Below, one piece after another: positions 45,601 to 55,893 of a stretch of DNA of 64,000 nucleotides. Source of the stretch: Scalesia atractyloides (Eukaryota; Streptophyta; Magnoliopsida; Asterales; Asteraceae); NCBI GenBank assembly GCA_947069175.1, contig CAMTDV010000018.1, positions 45,334,869 to 45,398,868 on the forward strand, in the 5' to 3' direction. Made by a program: the position numbers and the translations under genes. Under the pieces are notes generated by a model. It saw only the letters and a program-made list of their open reading frames with translations, ran no database searches and was not told the origin of the DNA. How positions within the stretch are numbered: position 1 is the stretch's first letter; the number at the start of each line of letters is the position of its first letter.

Positions 45601-45865
45601 AGTCTCATTTATTAATATTGTTTTGGGATTTTACCTTTGTTTTGGCGTTTGTGTTGGCGCCGCATCACTACTTATTTATGCTTCCGCTCAAACTTTAAAA
45701 ACTGATACTCATGCTAAATATTGGTAATCTAAAATTTACAACAAATGATTTTGGAAAACGTATTATCAAATCATATAGAGTCGTTCGACGTACTAGTGTC
45801 TTAGATTCTGGTTTGTTCACACGTCTCGCGGTAGAACTCCGCAAGTGGAAATGGAGGGTGTGACA
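42679..45865 (+). mobile_element. 5' LTR of element F
   Basis: 3,187 bp from TGTGATATCCCGGG to GGAGGGTGTGACA. A TATATATATA promoter-like stretch lies near 43091, followed by the AAACCCTAGTTCC leader start. It contains a hairpin array at 45293-45453. Short open frames inside it (such as 42958-43191 and 43473-43742) recur unchanged in the other LTR simply because the LTRs are identical there; they show no family motif. Confidence 0.95.
45293..45453. repeat. Five-hairpin array in the F LTR
   Basis: Five inverted repeats with 6-base loops: arms AATATTCC/GGAATATT (45293-45314), ATTATCCC/GGGATAAT (45328-45349), AATATTCC/GGAATATT (45363-45384), TTATTCC/GGAATAA (45400-45419) and GTTATCCC/GGGATAAC (45432-45453). 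Loops are GGGTTT, GGGTTG, GGTTTG, GGGTTT and GGGTTG. Centres are 33-36 bp apart. Arms change on both sides together. The array recurs in the 3' LTR near 54476-54636 with one loop change. Confidence 0.9.
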
Positions 45866-45868
45866 GAT

Positions 45869-45883
45869 TGGTATTAGAGCCAC
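45869..45883 (+). other. Primer-binding site of element F
   Basis: TGGTATTAGAGCCAC a few bases inside the 5' LTR end, close to the initiator tRNA-Met type sequence TGGTATCAGAGCC with one mismatch. Confidence 0.8.
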
Positions 45884-46071
45884 TAGCTATAGAGAACCAG
45901 GTTTGCATTAGAAGTAGACCTAAGCTATAGCTGATATCACGACACTAGACTTAGTTTGGCACCGAATTATTATATCTTGTTATGCAATATGCCACAACCG
46001 TGTTTGGTAGATTATACCTTCATGATAAGAAATGAAAACAACTCATAACTAACTACACGACCCAACAGGCA

Positions 46072-46674
46072 ATGTCATCATCCTCATCGTCATCATCGTC
46101 CGACAGACTTACGCCACCAAGGGCACCAGGAAAGGCACCAATGGTGAAACCCATGCTACCTTACGGCGTAGAGACACGCTCAGCGGCGAGGAAGAGGCTC
46201 GCTCTGGGGGAGGAGTCATCGTTACGCCCAACTATTGCTGTACCGGTTGAACCGGTTAATCCTGTAGAAATAGGACTTGACATGCTTAGAATCCTGGTTC
46301 ATACACAACAAAAACAGATAGAAAGAATGCAGGAAACCATATTAGCACAAGGATGGAAGATCCGACACCTTACAGGAAAGATCGACTCGCTCGAGGAAGA
46401 GCATCGTACGAGCAAGATAGCCCGTAACACTATAGCCAGGGATCTGCGTGCTGAGCAGATAAGAGCCGACTGGCTGGAGGACAGGGTCCTGGAAAACAGT
46501 TGGAACATTCAGGAACTGCAAAATCAAGCACTTGAACCAGCACCTGCCCCTCCAGTGCCGGAAGAGGAGGATCCTGAAGAGGATCAGGAGGAGGATCCAG
46601 CTGAGGAAGCTGGAAATGCCGCACAGGATGACGGCAACGACAGTGACTTAGGGGATGGAGGCGTCGACGACTGA
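46072..46674 (+). CDS. Extra ORF upstream of gag in element F (coiled-coil protein)
   Basis: A 200-codon intact ORF between the primer site and gag. It opens with a Ser run (MSSSSSSSSS), then a Pro/basic region (ETRSAARKRLALGEE) and a central stretch of about 100 residues with heptad-like hydrophobic spacing (MLRILVHTQQKQIERMQETI, then LEEEHRTSKIAR), suggesting a coiled coil. It ends in a Pro/Glu/Asp-rich acidic tail. There is no zinc knuckle and no resemblance to Gag, protease or RT domains. I do not recognise the family. The first ATG follows many in-frame stops, so the start is reasonable. It ends 257 bp before the gag start, so it must be expressed as a separate protein or by another transcript. 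Being intact in an otherwise lesioned element fits the recent insertion. Confidence 0.72.
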   Translation: MSSSSSSSSSDRLTPPRAPGKAPMVKPMLPYGVETRSAARKRLALGEESSLRPTIAVPVEPVNPVEIGLDMLRILVHTQQKQIERMQETILAQGWKIRHLTGKIDSLEEEHRTSKIARNTIARDLRAEQIRADWLEDRVLENSWNIQELQNQALEPAPAPPVPEEEDPEEDQEEDPAEEAGNAAQDDGNDSDLGDGGVDD

Positions 46675-46931
46675 CACGTCTCGTTTATATTATTTGTTTT
46701 CCTTCAGTTTATTATTTTCCACTTGTATTTAAACTTGAGACTTTATAGTAAATTCGTATGTTTGATTTGCACTTTTGTAAGACATTGAGATTTCAGTTAA
46801 TCAAGTATTTCTTTGACTATTTAACATATTGAGTTGACGTAACTTAATAATTATTAAAGTACGAAGTAGGATAACTATATTGGATATAGAGACTTATCGG
46901 AGTGTGTTTATGTTGTGTTTCGAAGATCTAA

Positions 46932-47040
46932 ATGGCGACTGGAAGACGTGGAAACCTAAACTTGACGCCCGAAGAGCTAGCTGCCATGATCCAGGAGCAT
47001 GTGAACGCAGCATTAGCGGGTGTGCAGAACCAGCCAGCAG
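46932..47040 (+). CDS. gag exon 1 of element F
   Basis: ATG at 46932 opens MATGRRGNLNLTPEELAAMI and continues with VNAALAGVQNQPAG, which resembles the N-terminus of chromovirus Gag. The unspliced frame would stop at 47052-47054, five codons into the predicted intron. Splicing from 47040 joins it to the large Gag-Pol frame. Confidence 0.75.
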
Positions 47041-47124
47041 GTAACCATTATTAAGTTTTCGCGTGAAAATCTAATAGTGAGGTTAGTACAAATTCCTTGC
47101 TGACTTCCTGTTCTCTGTCAGCAG
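47041..47124 (+). other. Predicted 84-nt intron in gag of element F
   Basis: Donor GCAG|GTAACC, branch-like CTGAC at 47099-47104, acceptor CTCTGTCAGCAG|GA. Splitting the Gly codon (G + GA) keeps the Gag frame. The interval contains a stop in the gag exon 1 frame, and the downstream frame lacks a good Gag start without exon 1. Length is typical of a small plant intron. Confidence 0.7.
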
Positions 47125-50100
47125 GAGGGGGCTTTAACCCCTATAAAATGTTCCTTGACGCAAAGCCTAGCAAGTTCTCGGGGGCGGAAGGACCCATTGG
47201 ATTGGTCCGCTGGATCGAAAAGTCGGAATCTGTTTTTGAAATGTGCAACTGCTTAGAGGCCAACAAAGTCAAATACGCCGCCTCAACACTGGAAGAGGGG
47301 GCACTGACATGGTGGAATGCCCAAGTCCAAACACGTGGACTGTTAGCTGCAAATGCAATGGCTTGGACCGAGTTCAAGGCCCTGATTAAAGAGGAGTACT
47401 GTCCACGAGACAGAGTGCAACAGCTAGAGCAAGCTCTATGGAACCACAAGATGGTGGGATCGGAAATTGAGGCTTACACTGTGAAACACCATGACTTGGT
47501 ATTTCTATGTCCTGATTTGGCAAACACGGTGGAGAAAAGACTCGAGTTCTATCTCGGGGGTCTGGTTCCGGAAATTCAAGGAATGGTGATGTCTAGTAAC
47601 CCTGTATCAGAACATCAAGCTATCCGATTGGCTCACAAACTCACTGATAAAGCGGTGGAACAGAAGAAACTACCAGCACGGGGTACCACTGAAGTTGCCT
47701 CAGATAACAAAAGAAAGTTTGAAGACTCCACCATTCGACAGCCTTCGTCATCACATCCACAGCAAGGGAACCCGAAAAGGTTCAATCACTACCACAGCCA
47801 CCGGGGTCATCAAAATCGTTCCAACAACAACAGTAACTACAACAACAACTACAACAACAATAACAATCAGAATGCAGGCGGCTACGTAGGTCGAAAGCCG
47901 CAGTGCAATCGCTGCAATCTTCACCATAACGGCCCTTGTGCCGGAAATCGCTGCCAAAGATGTGGCAAGATGGGACATGCGGCAAGGGATTGTCGTGGGG
48001 AAATTATGTCCCGACAAAATCAGAATCAGCCTCAGGGTCAGCAGCAGGGTATAAACCGGGGATGCTATCAGTGTGGTAGCACCGCTCATTTCAGGAAAGA
48101 CTGCCCACAGTTACGCAACAACAACAATAATGGTGGAGACAACCACAACAACCACAACAATAATAACAACAACAATGGGAACGGTGGCACAGGAGGTGCC
48201 AAAGGTCGTGCATTTACATTGGGCCGCGGAGAGGCCAGAAACGACACCAACGTGGTCACCGGTAAGTTTCCCCTTAATGAACATTTTGCTTCTGTGCTTT
48301 TTGATACGGGTGCGGATAGGAGCTTTATATCTGAGTCTTTTAGGAAAAACCTAAATCTCACGCTCAAACCATTAGAGACCCCTTATATGATAGAATTAGC
48401 CAATGGTAAATCTGTAAATGTGACCCAAATCGTATCCGGCTGCCAACTCAAACTCGCGGGCCACACTTTTACCATCGATCTGATGACAACAACCCTGGGT
48501 AGTTTTGACGTGGTAGTCGGAATGGACTGGTTATCCGACGTACGGGCTGAAGTTCTCTGCTTCGAAAAGTCTATCCGTATTCCACTCTCGAACGACGAAA
48601 TCTTGACGGTACAAGGCGACAAGGCAAGCACCGTCACCAACATTATCTCATTTATGCAAGCTCAGAAGTATCTTCGGAAAAAGAATTCCTTCGCTTTACT
48701 CGCTCTAATCACCGAACCACCTAAGGACGAGAAACGTATAGAAGACATCCCTGTCGTCCGTGATTTTTCCGATGTATTCCCAGAAGAACTACCTGGTCTT
48801 CCACCACATCGACAATTGGAGTTTGAAATCGAATTGGCAAGCAATGCAACTCCCATCGCCAAGGCTCCATACCGCTTAGCTCCAGCCGAGCTGCAGGAGC
48901 TGTCTACCCAACTTCAGGAACTTTTAGAGAAAGGATTTATCCGACCAAGTGTTTCGCCATAGGGAGCTCCAGTCCTCTTTGTCAAGAAGAAGGACGGGAC
49001 TTTCCGCATGTGCATCGACTATAGGGAACTCAACAAGGTTACAGTCAAGAACCGATACCCGTTACCTCGCATCGATGATCTATTCGACCAACTTCAAGGG
49101 TCAAGTTACTACTCTAAGATTGATTTACGGTCTGGTTATCATCAGCTACGCGTCAGAGAGGAGGATATCGCTAAGACAGCATTTCGCACTCGATATGGCC
49201 ATTACGAGTTCTTGGTCATGCCATTCGGTCTCACTAACGCACCTGCGGTATTCATGGACCTCATGAACCGCGTGTGTAAACCATACCTCGACAAATTTGT
49301 CATTGTATTCATCGATGGCATACTCATCTACTCCAAAAGTAAAGAAGAGCATGCTGAGCATCTACGATTACTGCTAGGATTACTTCAACAAGAAAATCTA
49401 TACGCCAAGCTTTCAAAGTGTGATTTCTGGATCCGAGAAGTTCAGTTTCTCGGGCACGTCGTGAATGAAAAGGGTATCCACGTAGACCCTGCCAAGATTG
49501 AAGCCATCAAAAACTGGGAAGCACCTAAGACACCGACGGAAATCCGCCAATTTTTGGGATTGGCTGGTTACTATAGACGCTTCATCGAGGGGTTTTCAAA
49601 GATTGCACAACCGCTTACTACCCTCACTCAGAAAGGTATAAAGTATAATTGGGGTGACAAGCAAGAAGCAGCGTTTCAATTGCTGAAGCAGAAACTTTGC
49701 AGTGCACCCATTCTGTCCTTGCCGGAAGGGACAGATGACTTTGTAGTATATTGTGATGCTTCCATTCAGGGATTGGGATGCGTACTCATGCAACGCGATA
49801 AGGTCATCGCGTATGCGTCGCGACAGCTGAAGGTTCACGAGAAAAACTACACGACGCATGACCTAGAATTGGGAGCAGTAGTGTTTGCACTTAAGATTTG
49901 GAGACACTACCTTTATGGAACGAAGTGCACAATCTTCACTGACCACAAAAGCCTCCAGTACATCTTTGATCAGAAGGAGTTGAACATGCGACATCGTCGC
50001 TGGGTCGAACTCTTGAACGATTATGAGTGTGCCATTCGGTATCACCCGGGTAAAGCTAACGTGGTAGCTGATGCCCTCAGCAGGAAGGAACACTTGAAAC

Positions 50101-51574
50101 CTCGTCGTGTACGAGCACTACAACTCACTATTCATTCAGGACTACCCGATCAAATACGCGACGCCCAGTTAGAAGCAGTTAAGGAGGAAAACATCAAAGC
50201 CGAATCAGTGGGAAAAATGGAACGCGATTGGGAGTTAAAGCCCAATGGAACCCGGTATTTCATGAATCGCATATGGGTACCTCTCTACGGGAACCTCAGA
50301 GAGCTAGTTATGGATGAAGCTCACAAATCTCGATACTCTGTTCATCCGGGTTCGGATAAGATGTATCAAGACCTTAAGTTGCGTATTGGTGGCCCAACAT
50401 GAAAGCCGATATAGCCACCTACATGAGTAAATGTTTAACTTGTGCAAAAGTCAAGGTGGAGTATCAAAAGCCATCGGGGCTACTCCAACAACCTGAGATC
50501 CCAGTGTGGAAATGGGATCAGATCTCCATGGATTTTATCACTAAACTCCCGCGAACCTTGGGTGGTTGCGACACCATCTGGGTGATTGTGGATCGTTTGA
50601 CTAAGTCCGCACACTTCCTAGCTATCAAAGAAACGGATAAGATGGAGAAGTTGACTCGCATCTACATTAAGGAAGTAGTTTCTCGGCACGGGGTGCCAAC
50701 GTCTATCATATCAGATAGAGATGCTCGTTTCACGTCAAACTTCTGGCAGTCACTCCAGAAAGCGTTGGGAACACGCTTGGATATGAGCACAGCTTATCAC
50801 CCTCAGACTGATGGTCAAAGCGAAAGGACCATACAAACCTTGGAAGACATGCTTAGGGCATGCGTAGTGGACTTCGGAAATAATTGGGAAATTCACCTGC
50901 CTCTAGTGGAATTCTCATATAACAACAGCTATCACACGAGTATTTCGGCAGCACCATTTGAGGCATTATACGGTCGTAAATGTAGATCACCGGTCTGCTG
51001 GGCAGAAGTCGGTGACAGTCAACTCACAGGCCCTGAGTTAATACTTGAGGCTACTGAAAAGATTGTACAAATCAGAAACCGCATGGCGGCGGCACGAGAT
51101 CGACAGAAAAGCTACGCTGATCAACGACGCAAACCGCTCGAATTCCAAGTAGGCGATCGCGTTCTACTAAAGGTGTCACCCTGGAAGGGTGTAATCCGCT
51201 TCGGAAAACGGGGCAAACTTAACCCACGGTACGTAGGCCCGTTTGTAATTTTGAAACGTATCGGACCCGTAGCATATCAATTAGACCTTCCTGCCGAACT
51301 CAGTGGAGTTCACAACGTATTTCACGTCTCAAATTTGAAGAAGTGCCTATCAGATGAAACTTTAATTATTCCATTGGATGAGATCCAAGTGGATGAACAA
51401 CTACACTTCGTGGAAAAGCCTATCGAGATCATGGATCGTGAGATCAAGACTCGGAGGCACAGCAAGATTCCGATCGTTAAAGTTCGTTGGGACTCTAAGC
51501 GTGGACCGGAGTTCACGTGGGAAAGAGAGGATCAAATGAAAAGCAAATACCCACACCTCTTCGCAACTGAGTAG
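47125..51574 (+). pseudogene. Gag-Pol of element F with chromodomain (three lesions)
   Basis: Order: Gag capsid (47125-47700; KFSGAEGPIGLVRWIEK), Asn-rich stretch, zinc knuckles CQRCGKMGHAARDC and CYQCGSTAHFRKDC (47960-48110), protease (VLFDTGADRSFIS, about 48295), RT (from 48860), RNase H (VVYCDASIQGLGCVLMQRD, TDHKSLQYI). Then integrase with zinc-binding HPGSDKMY...CLTC, and acidic residues in ISMDFITKLP, SDRDARFTSNFW and GQSERTIQTLEDM. A chromodomain-type end follows (FHVSNLKKCL to FTWEREDQMKSKYPHLF). Lesions: TGG-to-TAG stop at 48960-48962, a Gly codon at 49317-49319 where the second Asp of the catalytic FIDD pair belongs, and a one-base loss near 50385. Otherwise fully open over 4.4 kb. 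Confidence 0.93.
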
Positions 51575-51860
51575 AAAACTAATGATGACAGTACCTAAAT
51601 TTTCGGGACGAAAATTCTTTCAACAAGGGGATGATGTGACAACCTGGAAATTTTCTCATACTTTCGTGTACTATTGTTGATTAAATTCTTGTGCATGGCA
51701 CTTGGAAATCTTTGTGTATGACACTTGGGAACTTCTTGTAACGTTGCGTACCATCATTAACGAACTAACTCTTTGTGCGTGGCACTCTAAACATGTACGT
51801 TACATGCTAAACCGCGTTTACTCAATTTTCGGGACGAAAATTCTTTCAACATGGGGATAA
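51575..51860 (+). other. 3' end of F interior with duplicated polypurine/LTR-start motif
   Basis: TTTTCGGGACGAAAATTCTT followed by TCAACAAGGGGATGATGTGACA occurs at about 51599-51642, and again at about 51832-51866 as TCAACATGGGGATAATGTGATA, where the LTR really starts. The first copy thus looks like a polypurine tract with the first bases of another LTR, leaving about 230 bp of extra sequence between the two. Confidence 0.7.
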
Positions 51861-54800
51861 TGTGATATCCCGGGTTTTTCGGATAACTTAAACGTAATAC
51901 GTGTCAATCTAATTACGTGCTATGCGTACGAACGTGTACGAATTAAATGAATACGTGTTGTGTTTTGGGTGATTGTTTTAGTGATTGAATATTTAGGTTT
52001 GATATGTGCACGAACTTAACCGAACCGCGACACGTTCCAAACCTCGGTTCATTGCGACTCTAGGAAGTAACAAGTTTTTAAACTCTAGCTAAAGTCAAGT
52101 TCTCGGCCATAAGATCAAAACCGAACCACTCAAGCTCCCTTGCGGCTGCATTCAAATCCAAACCAAACTACCTTAATCTTGGCCGCGAGATCACACCTAA
52201 ACCCAAACAAACTCACCCTAGTCTCTCGGCCGCAAGACCCAAACCCAAACCGCAACCCTCACCCCTTTGTGCTATATATATACACAAACCCATGCATGAT
52301 CATTCAAAAACACAAAAACCCTAGTTCCATCGCCGTCGGCTGCCTTACTTTTCTTTTCTTTCGGTCGCGGTAAGCAACAACCGAAGCCATCATCATCTCA
52401 GTCGCAAAACAGCTTTCATCTGATCAGTTTGTTCAGTCCATTCAATCGCAAAACAGCTTTCATCTGATCAGCGTTGTTAAATTTTTCGGTCGCTAACAGC
52501 CGGTTACCCTCAATCCTTTTCGGTTTCGGTCACGAGATCAGCCTTCCTTCTCTCGGTCTCAGCAAGCAGCAGCCCTCGCCATCTTCCCTCATCGTATTCA
52601 CGGTTCGTTTACATTGTTATTAAAAGAATAGAGGTTATCTATGATCACAAGATCATGTTCGGATTGCATGTATGCTTAAATGTTTGGTTGTCTCGGATTG
52701 CATGTATGCTTAAATGCTCAGTTGTTGCGGATACATGTGTTTTGATTGTATTATTTCGGGTATATATATATATGTATAGGCTTGAAAGAATTGATATAAA
52801 AGTTTCGGTTACATGTAGGCTTGAAAGGTTAGTTGTTTCAAATATATGTGTGTTGGTTGATGCTGTTCACAGACTGCATGATGGTATAGTTTCGGACTAT
52901 ATGTGCCTACAAATAACCTGCTGAACTGACTGTATATATATACGCATGATTGTTTTCGGATATTAGATGTATTAGATGTAATCGGCTGAATTAATCAATG
53001 TTGATATGCATGTATACTTGTTTGCGGATCTCATGAAGTTTCAAGTGTGTTTTGTTATAATAACTAGAAGTTATTGAGTAGATTTGCATGGATAGGTTAT
53101 TAGTCTCAATCTATGAGTAGAAATCGGATTATAATCACCTAGGTTAACCGTACGAACGAGTTGTGCGAATAAATTGTAACAAGAACGCTGAAACAGTCTG
53201 CAGAATACCAGATACAGCCGACTTCATCTGGCTGTAACTTGGTCGTTAGTTGTCGAAAAATGGATTTTCTGATGTCTAGAACGTAGAGAATTGAATAAGG
53301 AATCTAATGGCACTGGATTCATAGTTTTCTGAAATCGTTTGATATTTTTAAAGGGCTAAACAAGTTCAGTAGGTAAAGCTGTTAAAATTCTGGAATTTTG
53401 TTGGTTGTTTATTTAGCTAGATTTTAAAATCAGTAGAGATTTGAGTCATGATTTTCGTACAGAAACTAGGTATAGAAATTTCCGGGCAACTCCAACTGGA
53501 ATTTTGTTAATCGGATGATCCGTGATTTTTAAATAAATTCTTCCGTGGACTGCAGTCAGAAAGCGGTAAATCTGACTGCAGCTTAGTGAATTAATATTTA
53601 TGGTTAATTGGTGAAGATTTAGGACTTGAGAAAATTATATAAATTTCTATGGTATAAATGTCACCTACTGTAAAAATATGGGAATTTTTAGAATGCTAGA
53701 ACTATTTTATAAAAATCCTAGAAAACAGCTGAATAATTGAGTGTTAAGCAGAAAGTTGTTAACTTGTGATTTTATGCATTAAAGTGTTGCATGGATTAGG
53801 AATGTGTTCATGATAAGTTGTTTGATTACTATGATCATATGAGAATACTTGCATGCATGTTTGAAGTGTTAGTTATGTTGTTTGTGTGTATCACTTTGTG
53901 AGTAAATTACGTGTGGAATTTGTATTGGTGTGATTACACACTGACATGGAATTAATTGGTTTGTTAGGACGCAACTAGCGGTCCCATCTCTTATAATATC
54001 TTTGCCACACTAACCGAGCTAATAAAGGTGAGTTCACGGCCCCTAACTTTATACGGTTTTAAACAACAGGGGGAGAAACATGTATACATTCTTAAACTCA
54101 AACTCTTTACGTTATACGAATGTAACGTCACATAACTATGCGGTAACTAAGTTAATGTTAATGTAATGTTATGGTCACTATGCAGCTTTATCACTTAAGT
54201 CCTCGACAATCTCCTCGGATCGTTAATATTTGGGTTAAGTAGCGGGGGAATTATAAGTAGTACTACTGGGTCTGACGAGCCCCATCCGAGCTAGTCGCGC
54301 TAGCTGACCGGGTTTGGTCAACGGGTGTATGATTGGCCTAACATCGCCATGGTCATGTGATAGACCTGGCAAAACGGAGGCACAAATGTCAGCTTCGATC
54401 GCGAACACTTAGTGACATGACTTTAGGCTAGCTACCTATATACATTAATATTGAACTTAATTACGGAACAACTTAATATTCCGGGTTTGGAATATTGGAA
54501 CATCAACGTATTATCCCAGGTTGGGGATAATGGAAACACAACTTAATATTCCGGTTTGGGAATATTGGAAGCAACAACTTATTATTCCGGGTTTGGAATA
54601 AGGCAACTGATATGTTATCCCGGGTTGGGGATAACGGAGTAACAAACTAAAACCGAACAACAAATTTACGAAAACCTGTGAACTCACTCATCTTTAATGT
54701 TGACACTTGTTTCTTTACATGTTTCTCAGGACGCTAGGAGCTCTAGGTGCACGCACACGCATTGAACAAGACATCATTATAGAGTCTCATTTATTAATAT

Positions 54801-55048
54801 TGTTTTGGGATTTTACCTTTGTTTTGGCGTTTGTGTTGGCGCCGCATCACTACTTATTTATGCTTCCGCTCAAACTTTAAAAACTGATACTCATGCTAAA
54901 TATTGGTAATCTAAAATTTACAACAAATGATTTTGGAAAACGTATTATCAAATCATATAGAGTCGTTCGACGTACTAGTGTCTTAGATTCTGGTTTGTTC
55001 ACACGTCTCGCGGTAGAACTCCGCAAAGTGGAAATGGAGGGTGTGACA
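51861..55048 (+). mobile_element. 3' LTR of element F
   Basis: 3,188 bp, the partner of 42679-45865. Differences noted by eye include positions 44020, 44139, 44254, 44282, 44335, 44466, 44512 and 45334 of the first copy and an extra A in CGCAAAGTGG near the end. Confidence 0.95.
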
Positions 55049-55053
55049 TATAT

Positions 55054-55417
55054 CGAGTTTGTATAGTATAGAGCTGATTTGGCTAGCTGGATAATGTATT
55101 TATGTAGGTTGAAGACAAGTTCACCCATATGTTCATGTTAGGCCAAGTCCGGCCGAACTTGCTATGGCAAGTTCGGGCGAACTTAGGTTCTCTAGGAGCG
55201 AACTTGTACTTCTATGTAAATCTAGCTAGCCCTCCTCATTTGTAACTTTGGCATTTCAGAGGCGAAGCTCTGTCAGTTTGTACTCTCGAAGTTTATTCAA
55301 TAAAACTGACGATTAACCGATTAAATCTTGTCTATTGTAAACACGACGTAATATTTCCGCTATTATGGACGTTAGATATCAAATTTAGGTTCCTAAGCAT
55401 CGGGGATCGGTCCTACG
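55054..55417 (+). mobile_element. 3' LTR of element E, right fragment
   Basis: It resumes the LTR (CGAGTTTGTATAGTATAGAG) after the right TATAT of element F. It has the palindromes near 55150-55190, a TATA-like region and the GGCGAAGCTCTGTCAGTTTG block, and ends GGATCGGTCCTACG; the last base is G where the 5' LTR has A. It is followed by GCGTC. Confidence 0.9.
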
Positions 55418-55422
55418 GCGTC

Positions 55423-55893
55423 AAAGAACAATTTTAGGTGGTGAAAGTGTGTTTATCATTTTAACTTTCTGAAGGGTTGTCATGTTAGGATTCTCGAAAG
55501 GGAAACTAATTGTCTTTTAAAAAAAGAAAATTAACCGAGTGTTATGGTGCCAAAACCGACTTAGTTAACATGTTTCGGTTGTTCGTAAAGCGAGGCTATT
55601 TCTTTTACTTATTTTGTTCATAATCTATTATTATTTTTTTAAATATATTTTCTAAACAAATTACTCACATCTCATTTTTATCGGTAATTTAATGACAAAG
55701 GTTTAGTACTTTTGCTTTCGCCCGCATCCATGGATCGATACTTGGTTCTTACCGATACTTTGCTACATATATGACGGGGCACACTTGCCCTTTCGTATGT
55801 ATTTTAATCCTGAAGTATAAATCATTTTATAAATTTAAAAGCGAATCGTGTGTAAAATTCATTGTAAAAATATGTATATACACACACACGTCA
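55423..55893 (+). mobile_element. 3' LTR of element A, fragment 3
   Basis: It matches 9647-10117 from AAAGAACAATTTTAGGTGG to the CACACACACGTCA end. It completes the Athila-type LTR after the insertions of D and E. The right flank of element A begins at about 55894. Confidence 0.88.

Larger units (their letters stand above)
42679..55048 (+). mobile_element. Element F: young Tekay-type chromovirus (Ty3/gypsy)
   Basis: A complete 12.4-kb element flanked by TATAT (42674-42678 and 55049-55053); joining the flanks restores the LTR of E. LTRs are 42679-45865 and 51861-55048. Between them are a primer site, an extra ORF, gag with an intron, protease, RT, RNase H, integrase and a chromodomain. Long LTRs plus a chromodomain fit the Tekay/Del clade. 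I count nine substitutions and one 1-bp indel between the LTRs, about 0.3%, so insertion is recent. Confidence 0.95.
17922..55417 (+). mobile_element. Element E: SIRE-like copia element, split by B and F
   Basis: It is flanked by GCGTC (17917-17921 and 55418-55422) within the Athila LTR, where the uninterrupted sequence at 9635-9665 reads AATAAGGGCGTCAAAGAAC. Order: 5' LTR, primer site, palindrome leader, gag, protease, integrase, RT, RNase H, long spacer, extra ORF with an intron, polypurine tract, 3' LTR. This copia order plus a large post-pol ORF fits the SIRE/Maximus lineage. Without the nested B and F it would be about 15 kb. It is decayed: gag and pol carry several frameshifts. Confidence 0.88.

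Noticed and set aside
47695..48367. Overlapping frames on both strands in the Asn-rich part of F gag
   Set aside because: They are shadows of an AAC/CAA-rich coding stretch and give Thr-rich or Val-rich runs in other frames.
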